The notes beneath the pieces were generated by a model. It made no database searches. It saw only the letters and a program-made list of their open reading frames with translations, and was not told the origin of the DNA. Source: Calothrix sp. NIES-2098 (GTDB lineage Bacteria; Cyanobacteriota; Cyanobacteriia; Cyanobacteriales; Nostocaceae). From it: a DNA stretch of 64,000 nucleotides. The stretch covers positions 6,513,001 through 6,577,000 of the forward strand of contig AP018172.1 in assembly GCA_002368175.1 (NCBI GenBank), read 5' to 3'. Of this stretch, positions 54,348 to 63,815 are shown one piece after another. Numbering within the stretch: the stretch's first letter is position 1; each line of letters begins with the position of its first letter. The position numbers and the translations under genes were made by a program.

Positions 54348-55793
54348 ATGCCAGCTAATAAGCCTCAAGACAAACTGATTGCACCTATATGCTTATTTTT
54401 ATTAGGAGTTGCCCTTTCACAAACTTTGAGATACACGGCTTTTAACTCTAATGGCTACCCTAACAATTCAGTAGTAGTCGCCCAAACTTCACCCAAGCCT
54501 GCGCCTCAAGAGATTGTCCAAGCTGGGGAAGTACGCGCTTTACCTGGCAAGCTCGATACTATTCCTGTATTTAATAGCAATAGCCCAGAATGGGTCAAAA
54601 CTGAGGGAATTTTACTTTCTACATTTCCCTCAAATGGGAAAAAAGTCTCAGCTGCACATCTAAATTTTCCCTTTGAGGGACGCTTTGACTTATTTGCTCA
54701 CCACTATACCCACACCCCTAAGGATTTACAAACGCTTTACCTAGGCGTAATTTTGCAGAACCCAACTAAGAAAGCAGTAACAGTTGATGTTTTGCAAGCG
54801 GCGAGTTATTTATTGCAGGATGCGCCTTTTGTCACCTTAGCACCCTACATCGAAAATAATGATGGTAAAACCTACTCTGGGCCGGGTGCTCGTGCTGTTA
54901 GCGATGTATTACGAGGAATTCGCCAAGCTGATTTTCCGGCCAAGCTGGTAATTCCAGCAGGTCAAAGCCGATTGTTATTAAATCATCCAATTCCGGTCAA
55001 AAATCTGGAAAAACCTGTCAATGGTCGGTCTAGCTTTATGCGGCTGCGTAGTAGTGGCAAAGTTTATGCAGCCAGTTTAGCAATGTTTGCCAAGAAAAAT
55101 GCTAATGGTAGCGATCGCTCTCCTACCCTAGCAGAATGGCAAGCTTTACTCAATACTGGCAACTTTGCTGGGCCACGAGATAAAACTCCTACTCCCCCAA
55201 ATGCTACAGGTGGTGCGCTGATTTACGGGCGTGTAGCTGGTGTATCTCAGGGTTCTCAGTGGCAAGCTTTACTTGTAGATAACTCCAAAGACCAGACTCT
55301 CACAATTCCTCAGCGTGGTAAGGCAATTTCTTATCCTTTAGTTACCCTACGTGGCGGTCAATTGGGTAGCGGACAAATTCAAACTGCCAATATGTTAGTA
55401 CGCTATCCAGATACAGCCTATGAAGCTCATGGTAATTATGGGGTGGAATATAATCTCCGCTTACCCTTGAGTAATACTACCAACCAAACGCAAAAAGTCA
55501 GTGTCACATTAGAAACACCGTTAAAAGAAGATAAATTATCTCAAGGTGGTCTACGTTTTCGCAAACCTTCCTTAGATTTTCCTTTTTTCCGCGGTACAGT
55601 GCGGCTGCAATATACTGATGACCAAGGGAAACAAAAAACACGTTATGTCCATTTGTGGCACAGAACAGGTCAAGTTTTAGAACCTTTGGTACAGCTGACA
55701 CTACCACCTGCAACTAAACGAATGGTACAGGTAGATGTTATCTATCCACCAGATTCCACACCGCCTCAGGTGTTGAGTGTAAGAACACTTTGA
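54348..55793 (+). CDS. DUF3370 family exported protein
   Basis: A 481-residue protein of the cyanobacterial DUF3370 family. The N-terminal hydrophobic segment (LIAPICLFLLGVALSQT, 10-26) is a signal or anchor, followed by a Pro-rich linker and a long beta-rich domain (EVRALPGKLDTIPVFNSNSP, RFDLFAHHYTHTPKDLQTLY, GNYGVEYNLRLPL). No catalytic motif. Periplasmic or cell-surface location is inferred. Monocistronic; the function is unknown. Confidence 0.85.
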   Translation: MPANKPQDKLIAPICLFLLGVALSQTLRYTAFNSNGYPNNSVVVAQTSPKPAPQEIVQAGEVRALPGKLDTIPVFNSNSPEWVKTEGILLSTFPSNGKKVSAAHLNFPFEGRFDLFAHHYTHTPKDLQTLYLGVILQNPTKKAVTVDVLQAASYLLQDAPFVTLAPYIENNDGKTYSGPGARAVSDVLRGIRQADFPAKLVIPAGQSRLLLNHPIPVKNLEKPVNGRSSFMRLRSSGKVYAASLAMFAKKNANGSDRSPTLAEWQALLNTGNFAGPRDKTPTPPNATGGALIYGRVAGVSQGSQWQALLVDNSKDQTLTIPQRGKAISYPLVTLRGGQLGSGQIQTANMLVRYPDTAYEAHGNYGVEYNLRLPLSNTTNQTQKVSVTLETPLKEDKLSQGGLRFRKPSLDFPFFRGTVRLQYTDDQGKQKTRYVHLWHRTGQVLEPLVQLTLPPATKRMVQVDVIYPPDSTPPQVLSVRTL

Positions 55794-55839
55794 GTTTTCT
55801 CTGGAAAAACCGAATTAATTAAATTCTCTAAGCCATATC

Positions 55840-56247
55840 TTACATAGCAGGCATTTTAGGGAACTTAGGTAACTGCGGATCGAGATAATCCCATGCTGGC
55901 CCACTGGAGGCATAAACCACCATACTAGGCTGAAATATGGATACATCGTCTAGGCTGCTGGCCGAGACTGCTCCTATTTCATCAAAACCAGAAGATTCAG
56001 CATAGATATGCGATCCGCACATTGGACAAAAACCTCGGCGTACAGTATTACCACTGTCGCCTGGAGTTTCATAGAACTTCAATTCGCCAGATATATTCAA
56101 TGCTGCTTTGGGAATTGCCAATTTTGAGCTATGCCCTGTAGAACTAGTTTTGCGACAGTTTTCACACTGACAATGCATTGCTAGGACAGGTTCTGCCTGA
56201 CATTCATAACGTACTGCACCGCACAAACAGCCACCAGAAAAAGCCAT
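55840..56247 (-). CDS. GFA family protein (formaldehyde-activating enzyme fold)
   Basis: A 135-residue zinc-binding GFA-fold protein. Metal ligands are visible in GGCLCGAVRYEC, HCQCENCRKTS and FCPMCGSHIY. ATG 56247 (MAFSGGCLCG) gives the normal start; the longer frame from 56316 runs into the nested palindrome. The family includes glutathione-dependent formaldehyde-activating enzymes but most members are uncharacterised. Convergent with the DUF3370 gene. Confidence 0.92.
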   Translation of the reverse strand: MAFSGGCLCGAVRYECQAEPVLAMHCQCENCRKTSSTGHSSKLAIPKAALNISGELKFYETPGDSGNTVRRGFCPMCGSHIYAESSGFDEIGAVSASSLDDVSIFQPSMVVYASSGPAWDYLDPQLPKFPKMPAM

Positions 56248-56296
56248 AAATAACCTCACTATCCTGCTCAGTGGAAATATTAACTTAGTATTAGTA

Positions 56297-56433
56297 TCTA
56301 TGAGAAGCCGACCCAAGTATAAACGGAATTTTTATTCTTGATTAACGCCAAGACTCTTCTGACTAAATAATTCAAAATTTAGTCGTGTTGGATGTTGTTA
56401 AAATCTTGGCGTTAATATACAGCCTCTCATAGA
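56297..56433. repeat. Nested inverted-repeat element
   Basis: Three nested inverted pairs: TCTATGAGA (56297-56305) with 56425-56433; ATTAACGCCAAGA (56341-56353) with 56404-56416; GACTAAAT (56361-56368) with 56377-56384. All are perfect. The element lies in the divergent region between the GFA protein and aspS, starts 50 bases upstream of the GFA ATG and has no coding capacity. It may be a MITE relic or a structured leader RNA. Confidence 0.65.
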
Positions 56434-57030
56434 AATAATCTTTATTCTTAACCAGATAACCAATCATCTATGGTAAATAAGATTGAGGTTATACATTAAA
56501 CGCCTAGTTTAAAATTTAACTTTTGTGCTCGCAATTTTGTGGTCAATTTGGCTTAAAATTTGTGACATTTTGGATTAAATGCAAAGTTAATCTAGTAAAA
56601 TTCCGCTTGCATCTATAGGGAAGACAAAACAAAATACGTCGATCGGTGCTTATGGAAGAAAAGAAGTTTTTTTGAGCATCCAGAGAAGTTCTATTGGATT
56701 GTTGCGAAGCTAGGTATACCTCTAGCGCCCTTCTCGATTGGTTATCCCCATTTTCTAGCTGGAAGACCTTTTTTTGCGTTTTTACGCCTCTATGTCACTA
56801 TTTCCTTAATGCATGGCTATGAACATTTTGTCATCGGGACAGCCTTCACCACTAGTACTTATGAATTCCCATTCGGCTATAGTAACTTAAAGACACATCT
56901 TTCCGATCTCCTCAGCCCAATGGCCGGAGATTATGCCATCTTGTCTTCAATTAGATACTATTGATGCTAGATAATGGGAAAGCTTTGACATTTACTTGCC
57001 CATCTATAGCGGAAGAACAGAATTAACTAC
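56434..57030 (+). other. Long aspS leader with start-less open frame and 25-codon ORF
   Basis: About 600 bases before aspS. One plus frame stays open from 56599 to the TGA at 56962-56964 (121 codons, including FYWIVAKLGIPLAPFSIGYP and GDYAILSSIRYY) but has no ATG, GTG or TTG until ATG 56809. A 25-codon ORF overlaps it at 56813-56890 (MAMNILSSGQPSPLVLMNSH onward). GC content rises relative to the flanks. It may be a gene relic, a leader-peptide region or a structured RNA. Confidence 0.45.
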
Positions 57031-58819
57031 TATGCGAACTTACTATTGCGGCGCGCTCCGAAAAGAAAATATTGGAGAAACTGTCACCTTGTACGGATGG
57101 GTAGACCGTCGCCGCGATCATGGGGGCGTGATATTTTTAGATTTACGCGATCGCTCTGGCATTGTCCAAATTGTGAGCGATCCTCAACGCACCCCAGATT
57201 CCTATGAGTCAGCAAATGCTCTGCGGAATGAATACGTTGTCGAAATCACTGGAAGAGTAACGCAACGTCCCGACGAATCCCTCAATCCTCGCATACCTAC
57301 AGGCGAAGTAGAAATTTACGCCGATAAGATTAAATTGCTCAACGGTGTCCGCAAACAGTTACCTTTCCAAGTTTCCACAGCGGACACGGAGACAGTTAGA
57401 GAAGACTTGCGGCTGAAGTATCGCTACTTAGATTTGCGTCGCGAACGCATGGCGCGGAATATCCAATTGCGCCATCAAGTTGTAAAAGCTATGCGCCGCT
57501 ACTTAGAAGACGTAGAAGGTTTTATTGAAATTGAAACCCCCATACTTACCCGTTCTACCCCAGAAGGAGCGCGGGATTACATTCTCCCCAGTCGCGTCAA
57601 TCCTGGTGAGTGGTTTGCTTTACCGCAATCACCCCAGCTATTTAAACAATTGCTGATGGTATCTGGTATGGACAGATACTATCAGATTGCTCGTTGCTTC
57701 CGCGATGAAGACTTACGCGCTGATAGACAGCCTGAATTTACCCAGTTGGACATGGAAATGAGTTTCATGTCTCAAGAAGAAATTATCGAACTTAACGAAA
57801 AGTTAGTTTCTTATATTTTCAAAAGCGTTAAAGGTATTGAGTTACATCATCCTTTCCCCCGTCTTACCTACGCCGAAGCGATGGAACGCTACGGTAGCGA
57901 TAAACCAGATACCCGCTACGGTTTGGAACTAGTTAATGTTTCTGATGTCTTAAAAGATTCTGGTTTCAAAGTCTTTCGGGATGCTGTCGCCAACGGTGGT
58001 ATCGTCAAAATTCTGCCAATTCCCAATGGTAACGATGCAATTTCTAATGTCCGCATCAAACCAGGCGGGGATATCTTCAAAGAAGCTAGTGAAGCTGGAG
58101 CTAAGGGTTTAGCTTATATCCGCGTTCGAGAAGATGGTGAAATTGACACTATTGGCGCAATTAAAGACAACCTGACGGCTGAACAAAAAGCGGAAATTTT
58201 ACGCCGTACAGGCGCACAAGCCGGTCATTTATTGCTATTTGGGGCTGGCGATGCAGCTACAGTTAATAAAACTTTAGATAGATTGCGGCAATTTGTAGCT
58301 AAGGAGTTCGGATTAATCGATCCAGAAAAAATCAATTTGCTCTGGATTACCGATTTTCCCATGTTTGAATGGAATGCTGATGAAAAACGCCTAGAAGCGC
58401 TGCATCATCCATTTACCGCACCCCATCCTGACGATTTGCATGACTTAAAAACCGCCCGCGCTCAAGCTTACGATTTGGTATTTAATGGCTTTGAAGTTGG
58501 CGGTGGTAGTCGGCGGATTTACCAACGAGAAATTCAAGAACAGGTGTTTGAAGCCATAGGTTTGTCACCTGAAGAAGCACAAAATAAATTTGGCTTTCTC
58601 TTAGAGGCGTTTGAATATGGTACACCACCTCATGGTGGCATCGCCTACGGTTTAGATCGGTTGGCGATGTTATTAGCTGGGGAAGAATCAATCCGCGATG
58701 TCATCGCTTTTCCGAAGACACAGCAAGCTCGTTGTGTGTTGACGGATGCGCCTTCTGCGGTAGATCCAAAGCAGTTGAAAGAATTGCACGTTACTTCCAC
58801 TTACAAGCCAAAAACGTAA
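57031..58819 (+). CDS. aspS: Aspartyl-tRNA synthetase
   Basis: A 595-residue class II synthetase of the bacterial type. The N-terminal OB-fold anticodon domain has VTLYGWVDRRRDHGGVIFLD. Class motifs include FIEIETPILTRSTPEGARDY, RCFRDEDLRADRQPEFTQLD and GIAYGLDRLAMLL. A GAD insertion domain lies in the middle. ATG 57031 (MRTYYCGALRK) is the family start; the TTG at 56996 adds 12 unlikely residues. It charges tRNA-Asp; discriminating versus non-discriminating use cannot be read by eye. Confidence 0.97.
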
Positions 58820-58968
58820 AAGGGTAGATAGGGAGCGATTTGCACTTTCACAATAGAGTCAAGCTGCTATTTCTAGCCTTCTCATGAATGGGGCTATCAG
58901 CTTGATGGAAGATTTGTCACCAAATATTAACCATCTGGTGATAAATGCCCATTGACTAATGCCAAACA

Positions 58969-58988
58969 AAAACCCGCGCTAGCGGGTT
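58969..58988 (-). terminator. Rho-independent terminator of the 59024 gene
   Basis: AAACCCGC at 58969-58976 pairs perfectly with 58981-58988 around GCTA. On the minus strand the stem is followed by T-rich TTTG. It lies about 35 bases after the small gene's stop. Confidence 0.8.
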
Positions 58989-59023
58989 TACACACAACAA
59001 AACTATAACTTTGAAGGGCTGAT

Positions 59024-59179
59024 TTAAGCGCAGTAACGCATTTCATCTTCTAATTGACGAATTAGTTTTTCGTCACCCTGAGATCTGGCTACTTGCAAAC
59101 GACGTTCGATATCTCTTTGAATATTTTGTCTGTGAGCTTCTTTAGCTTTGTTAGCAGCTTGGAGTCTATTTGTATTCAT
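59024..59179 (-). CDS. Small coiled-coil protein, unknown
   Basis: A 51-residue, highly charged, single-helix protein: MNTNRLQAANKAKEAHRQNI to QLEDEMRYCA, with coiled-coil heptad spacing and a Cys near the end. ATG 59179 is chosen over 59206 because the extra nine residues are hydrophobic and non-helical. It has its own terminator. Small cyanobacterial proteins of this look are conserved but unnamed; function unknown. Confidence 0.65.
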   Translation of the reverse strand: MNTNRLQAANKAKEAHRQNIQRDIERRLQVARSQGDEKLIRQLEDEMRYCA

Positions 59180-59303
59180 AATGATTACCTGGTTATCTAT
59201 CATCATCTTTGTGCTGTCTTCTTAATATAGCACAAATTTCGTAGTCTTTGTTACAGAAATATCTGCTTTATTATATATTTATAGATACACACCGTGTATA
59301 CCA

Positions 59304-60125
59304 ATGGATCGATCGAGAATCCTTGATGGCAAAGCAAGTATCGTCACCTTACTGAGCGATTTTGGCGATCGCGATGTGTATGTCGGTGTGATGAAGGGAG
59401 TAATTGCCGAAATTAACCCCAAACTAACAGCAATTGACTTGACCCACCAGATTCCGCCGCAAAGTATCGCTGCTGCTAGATTTTGTTTGATGAATGCTTA
59501 TCCTTATTTCCCTGTGGGGACAGTGCATATAGCTGTGGTAGATCCGGGAGTGGGAAGCAAGCGAAGAGCGATCGCTGTAGAATTTGCCCAAGGTTTTCTA
59601 GTAGGGCCAGATAATGGCATCTTTAGTGGCATACTCAGTCAAAATCCCGCGATCGCAGCGGTTGAGTTAACAAATCGTAACTATTGGCGAACTCCCCAAG
59701 CAAGTACCACATTCCACGGTAGAGATATCTTTGCACCAGTGGGAGCTAATCTTGCTAGTGGCGTCCCTATTCAAGAACTAGGGCAAGAAATCGATCCAGC
59801 GACTTTGGTACAGCTAAATCTAGGTGAATGCCAAGAAACAACAACTGGTGTAGTCGGTTGTATTCAATATATTGACCGCTTCGGCAACTTAATTAGCAAT
59901 ATTCCTGGAAGTTATGTCGAAGGTAAAACCTGGTGCGTGCAAGTTCGTGGGTTGACTATACCAGGGCATGCAACTTACAGTGATGTTGAAGTTGGAGAAG
60001 CGATCGCTTTAGTTGGAAGTCATGGTTGGGTAGAAATTGCCATCAATAGCGGTAATGCAAATTCACAATTACAGATCGAGTTGCAAGATAGTCTAGAAGT
60101 CCAAATAATTAGTAATAACGCCTAA
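59304..60125 (+). CDS. SAM hydroxide adenosyltransferase family protein (DUF62)
   Basis: A 273-residue protein of the fluorinase/chlorinase-like family. It has LLSDFGDRDVYVGVMKG, HQIPPQSIAAARFCL, VVDPGVGSKRRAIAV and FHGRDIFAPVGA, with the Asp-Arg-His set that activates water. Most bacterial members hydrolyse S-adenosylmethionine to adenosine and methionine rather than halogenating; the halide-pocket insert of fluorinase is not seen. Its stop overlaps the convergent SH3 gene stop by 4 bases. Confidence 0.92.
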   Translation: MDRSRILDGKASIVTLLSDFGDRDVYVGVMKGVIAEINPKLTAIDLTHQIPPQSIAAARFCLMNAYPYFPVGTVHIAVVDPGVGSKRRAIAVEFAQGFLVGPDNGIFSGILSQNPAIAAVELTNRNYWRTPQASTTFHGRDIFAPVGANLASGVPIQELGQEIDPATLVQLNLGECQETTTGVVGCIQYIDRFGNLISNIPGSYVEGKTWCVQVRGLTIPGHATYSDVEVGEAIALVGSHGWVEIAINSGNANSQLQIELQDSLEVQIISNNA

Positions 60126-60661
60126 TGTACGGGACAAATGATAATACATCCTTGCGGCCATATTGATAAAAGGTCTTCTCGCACCCAACCAGTAACATTA
60201 TTTGGGAACTTGATGCGATACCAACGATATTCACCCGCCTGTTGATAGGAATCTTCAACCGTCACCAAATCACCGGATAGCCCGGTGTGCAGAACCTTAC
60301 CTCCTAAGTTGGGAGAGGAACGCACATTAATTTTATACCCGCGCTCCCCAGATATAGTTGCATAGCGCTTCTGGCTCGGCTTAAAGCTGACTAAATCGCT
60401 GCGTATCCAACCTCTTGCTGTTCCTTCCACTGTTGGTTGGACAAAGTACCAGTAATCGCCATCATCTCCTACTGTAAGATTTAAAACTTCCAGATTACTA
60501 CCTGATGGTAAGATTTCCTCTACACTGGCGGTCAAAGATGCACTCGTTCGCAGATTACTTCTACTCGTCAAGGTCGCCGGACGAGCCATTGCAGGCAATA
60601 TTCCCGCCATCAATGTTGCAAAAGTCAACAATCCCGCTGTTAACTTTGTTATCAAACTCAT
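60122..60661 (-). CDS. Exported protein with two SH3-like domains
   Basis: A 179-residue protein. The signal peptide is SLITKLTAGLLTFATLMAGI with cleavage near AMARP. Two bacterial SH3 (SH3b) domains follow: LTSRSNLRTSASLTASVEEI and YKINVRSSPNLGGKVLHTGL, each with W-rich strands (YWYFVQP, RWYRIKF). Such domains bind peptidoglycan or proteins at the cell wall. ATG 60661 is preferred over 60673 for a standard signal peptide. Confidence 0.85.
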   Translation of the reverse strand: MSLITKLTAGLLTFATLMAGILPAMARPATLTSRSNLRTSASLTASVEEILPSGSNLEVLNLTVGDDGDYWYFVQPTVEGTARGWIRSDLVSFKPSQKRYATISGERGYKINVRSSPNLGGKVLHTGLSGDLVTVEDSYQQAGEYRWYRIKFPNNVTGWVREDLLSIWPQGCIIICPVH

Positions 60662-60917
60662 ATATTCTCCCAAAGCCAGATGATTAAAGAGTATAAAATT
60701 GAACTTTCAGCAACTTTAACTAACTATAAATACAGAAGCGATCGGAGATTTTCCGAAAAAGTGATTTTTCTTTTAAGATAGGTTTGCCCTAAATTGAAGA
60801 GGACACATAAGCACAGAGAAAAACATGAGAGTTGTGCCCTTTACGCCTTCTTTGTGATTTGTTATTAGACTAAGTACGAGGGACTAATTCTCAATCCAGA
60901 CTCATAACTGATTTACT

Positions 60918-61571
60918 ATGACTACACAAACACTATCAGCCCCAGAAGTTTATCAAGGTCAGTTTGGGGAATTTACAATTACTCAAAGCGATCGCATTGG
61001 TGTAATTATTTATCGCGCTGGATTAACTATTGCTGCACTCAGCTTTGCTATCGGTAGCGCTTTAGTGTTGTTCAACAATGACCCAAATTACACAGTGCTA
61101 ACTCCACTATACGCCTGTTTTACTCTGGCTCTCGGTGTAAGCTTATTAACCATCCATATATATATGGCTATACTGCACCGATTTTTACAGGTTTTTTGGG
61201 TAATTGGTAGCATTACATCAATCGGATTGGCGCTGTCTAGTAATGAACCTTTGGCTGTCACCGTTTACAATCATCCTCTGACTTTATTTGGGATCGGATT
61301 TACCTTTGTAGCTTTGACTGGTATTTATTTTAAAGAGGCTTTTTGCTTTAATCGCTTAGAAACAAAGATATTAACTTTCACTGTACCGTTGTTGTTGTTA
61401 GGCCATTTGGTGGGGATTCTACCAATTCAGGCGGAACAGGTTCTCTTGGGAATTTGGGCAATTTTATTTTTAGTATTTGCTTTGCGTAAAACAGTGCAAG
61501 CAATTCCTGCGGATATTGGCGACAAATCTGTGTTTAGTTATTTGAAACAACAGCGTTTGCAAAAAGCCTAA
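60918..61571 (+). CDS. DUF2301 family membrane protein
   Basis: A 217-residue integral membrane protein with about six hydrophobic helices, beginning RIGVIIYRAGLTIAALSFAI. GIYFKEAFCFNRLETKILTF matches the DUF2301 family of cyanobacteria and proteobacteria. Function unknown. It overlaps the next gene's start at TAATG. Confidence 0.82.
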   Translation: MTTQTLSAPEVYQGQFGEFTITQSDRIGVIIYRAGLTIAALSFAIGSALVLFNNDPNYTVLTPLYACFTLALGVSLLTIHIYMAILHRFLQVFWVIGSITSIGLALSSNEPLAVTVYNHPLTLFGIGFTFVALTGIYFKEAFCFNRLETKILTFTVPLLLLGHLVGILPIQAEQVLLGIWAILFLVFALRKTVQAIPADIGDKSVFSYLKQQRLQKA

Positions 61572-62260
61572 TGCAGAAGATAAAAAATCGCCAGCGGCTA
61601 AAACTTCCTAAATTCAGATTAATCAAACGCCAAGAAATGTGGATACTGACGGTTCAGGGATGGATAATTGCGATCGCTTTATTTGCAGCTTTAATAATTT
61701 TTACGATTACTCATATCCATCCATTTCTGGCCGTTACTTCTCCCATTCAATCAGCAGAAATATTGGTTGTGGAAGGATGGCTACCAGACTATGCACTACA
61801 AGAAGTTGTTGCTGAATTTAAAAGCGGTAATTATCGCCAAATAATTACCACAGGAGGCACTTTAGAAATAGGAAATTATTTGACTGGATATAATACCTAT
61901 GCAGACGTAGCAGCTGCCACTTTAAAAAAACTGGGTATGGAATCTGAAAAAGTAGTGGCTGTACCTGCACCTTTTGTAATAAAGGATCGTAGCTATACTT
62001 CAGCTGTTGAATTTGGTCGGTGGCTATCGAACTCACATTTACAACCAAAATCAATTAATCTGTTCTCTTGGGATGCGCATACACGTAGGAGTTGGTTGCT
62101 ATTTCAAAAAGTACTTCCTCAGATTAAAATAGGTGCGATCGCTGCCAAAACACGAGACTACAATCCAAAAAAATGGTGGAGTTCTAGCCAAGGCGTGCGC
62201 ACCGTGATTGATGAAGCGATCGCTTATACTTATGCACAATTCTTTAATTGGAAAGCTTGA
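61571..62260 (+). CDS. YdcF/SanA-like protein (DUF218-type)
   Basis: A 229-residue protein. One membrane helix (MWILTVQGWIIAIALFAALI, 27-46) is followed by a Rossmann-like domain: EILVVEGWLPDYALQEVVAE, QIITTGGTLEI, SYTSAVEFGRWL, which resembles the DUF218/YdcF-ElyC group linked to envelope maintenance. Its ATG overlaps the DUF2301 stop by one base, so the two are coupled. Its end overlaps the convergent sufS end by 17 bases. Confidence 0.75.
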   Translation: MQKIKNRQRLKLPKFRLIKRQEMWILTVQGWIIAIALFAALIIFTITHIHPFLAVTSPIQSAEILVVEGWLPDYALQEVVAEFKSGNYRQIITTGGTLEIGNYLTGYNTYADVAAATLKKLGMESEKVVAVPAPFVIKDRSYTSAVEFGRWLSNSHLQPKSINLFSWDAHTRRSWLLFQKVLPQIKIGAIAAKTRDYNPKKWWSSSQGVRTVIDEAIAYTYAQFFNWKA

Positions 62261-63479
62261 TTTGACGCAGCACTTCTACTAAAGAATCAATTTCTTCATA
62301 AGTGTTGTAAAACGCTAAGGAAGGTCTAACTGTCCCAGTCACGCCAAACCTTTGCATTGTGGGTTGCGCGCAGTGATGGCCTGCACGCACGGCTATACCT
62401 TCTAAAGCGAGAAGCTGTCCCACTTCGACTGGGGAGATATCCTCGAAGATAAAGGACAACACGCCAACCTTCTGTTTCGCTGTCCCAATCAAACGCAATC
62501 CGGGAATTTGGGCGAGTTGTGCCATCGCGTAATCGGTGAGTTTATGCTCGTACTGGGCGATGTTATTCATCCCTAAGTTAGTAAGATAATCGATAGCCGC
62601 ACCTAATGCGATCGCATCGGCAATACTGGGAGTTCCTGCTTCAAATTTGGCGGGTGGAACCTCATAAGTGGTTTTCTCAAAAGTGACACTGCGAATCATG
62701 CTACCGCCACCCTGCCAAGGCGGTATATCTTCAAGAATTTCTTGTTTCCCATAAAGCACACCAATTCCCGACGGGCCGAACATTTTGTGACCAGAGAAAG
62801 CATAAAAATCGCAGTCTAAGGATTGAACATCTACGCTGAGATGGGGGACACCTTGAGCGCCATCAATCACCACACGCGCCCCATATTGGTGTGCCATTTC
62901 CGTCATTTCTTGAATTGGCAAAATAGTTCCCAATCCATTAGAAACGTGAACCAAAGCAACAATGCGAGTACGCGAACTCAAAAGTTGAGCGTATTCTTCG
63001 AGGAGAATTTCGCCACGATCGCTAACCGGAATTACCTTTAAAATTGCACCTGTTTCTTGCGCTAACATTTGCCAAGGAACGATATTAGAGTGGTGTTCCA
63101 ATGTGGAAAGAATAATTTCATCTCCTTCACGAATATATTTGCGTCCGTAGGTTTGAGCTACTAGGTTAATTCCTTCTGTTGTTCCGCGCACGAAGATAAT
63201 TTCTGATGCCGAATTTGCACCTATAAAATGTTGTACTTTTTCTCTGGCTGCTTCATAAGCATCTGTAGCTTGTATTCCTAGGGTATGGACAGCGCGATGA
63301 ACGTTGGAATTATACTGCTTGTAAAACTGTGTAAGCGTGTCAATTACACTTTGGGGTTTTTGAGTTGTGGAAGAATTATCTAACCAGATTAGTGGTTTGC
63401 CGTAAACTTCTTGGTGTAACAGGGGAAAGTCTTGACGGATAGTTTTGACATCAAATAGATCGTTTAACTCTAACAACAT
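62244..63479 (-). CDS. sufS: Cysteine desulfurase SufS
   Basis: A 411-residue group II PLP-dependent cysteine desulfurase. The PLP lysine lies in FSGHKMFGPSGIG (about residue 228). The active Cys is in VRAGHHCAQPTMQRFG (about 369), with the short loop typical of SufS. It supplies sulfur to SufE (44.5 kb) for Fe-S cluster assembly. Monocistronic here; sufBCD is not in the window. Confidence 0.95.
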   Translation of the reverse strand: MLLELNDLFDVKTIRQDFPLLHQEVYGKPLIWLDNSSTTQKPQSVIDTLTQFYKQYNSNVHRAVHTLGIQATDAYEAAREKVQHFIGANSASEIIFVRGTTEGINLVAQTYGRKYIREGDEIILSTLEHHSNIVPWQMLAQETGAILKVIPVSDRGEILLEEYAQLLSSRTRIVALVHVSNGLGTILPIQEMTEMAHQYGARVVIDGAQGVPHLSVDVQSLDCDFYAFSGHKMFGPSGIGVLYGKQEILEDIPPWQGGGSMIRSVTFEKTTYEVPPAKFEAGTPSIADAIALGAAIDYLTNLGMNNIAQYEHKLTDYAMAQLAQIPGLRLIGTAKQKVGVLSFIFEDISPVEVGQLLALEGIAVRAGHHCAQPTMQRFGVTGTVRPSLAFYNTYEEIDSLVEVLRQIKLSN

Positions 63480-63815
63480 AATATTGCACCATTATTCTAT
63501 CTACACATTGCCAGTAACCTTTTTTATGGCACGTGATTTTAACTGTAATAATTCAAGATTTTCGCACTACAAAACAGCAATGTAGAGCCAGTACTTCTAG
63601 ATGAGAACTTACCTTACAAGCCTAGTAATTTCTTAACTCAATTCTAAAATTTTATACTTGATTTCTAGCAGAAAATTATCAAAAGTTTAACGAAATCAGT
63701 TGATAAATTTCATTTAAAATTTGGCAAGCAGCTAAATTACAAAGTTCATCAAACTTACATCAACAGCTCAACCGAATTTGGGAATACTCAATCAAGTTGG
63801 TGTGAGGATGAGCAA
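63480..63815. other. Intergenic region between sufS and dprA
   Basis: About 335 bases of AT-rich DNA, the divergent promoter region. No repeat or RNA is recognised. Confidence 0.45.
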
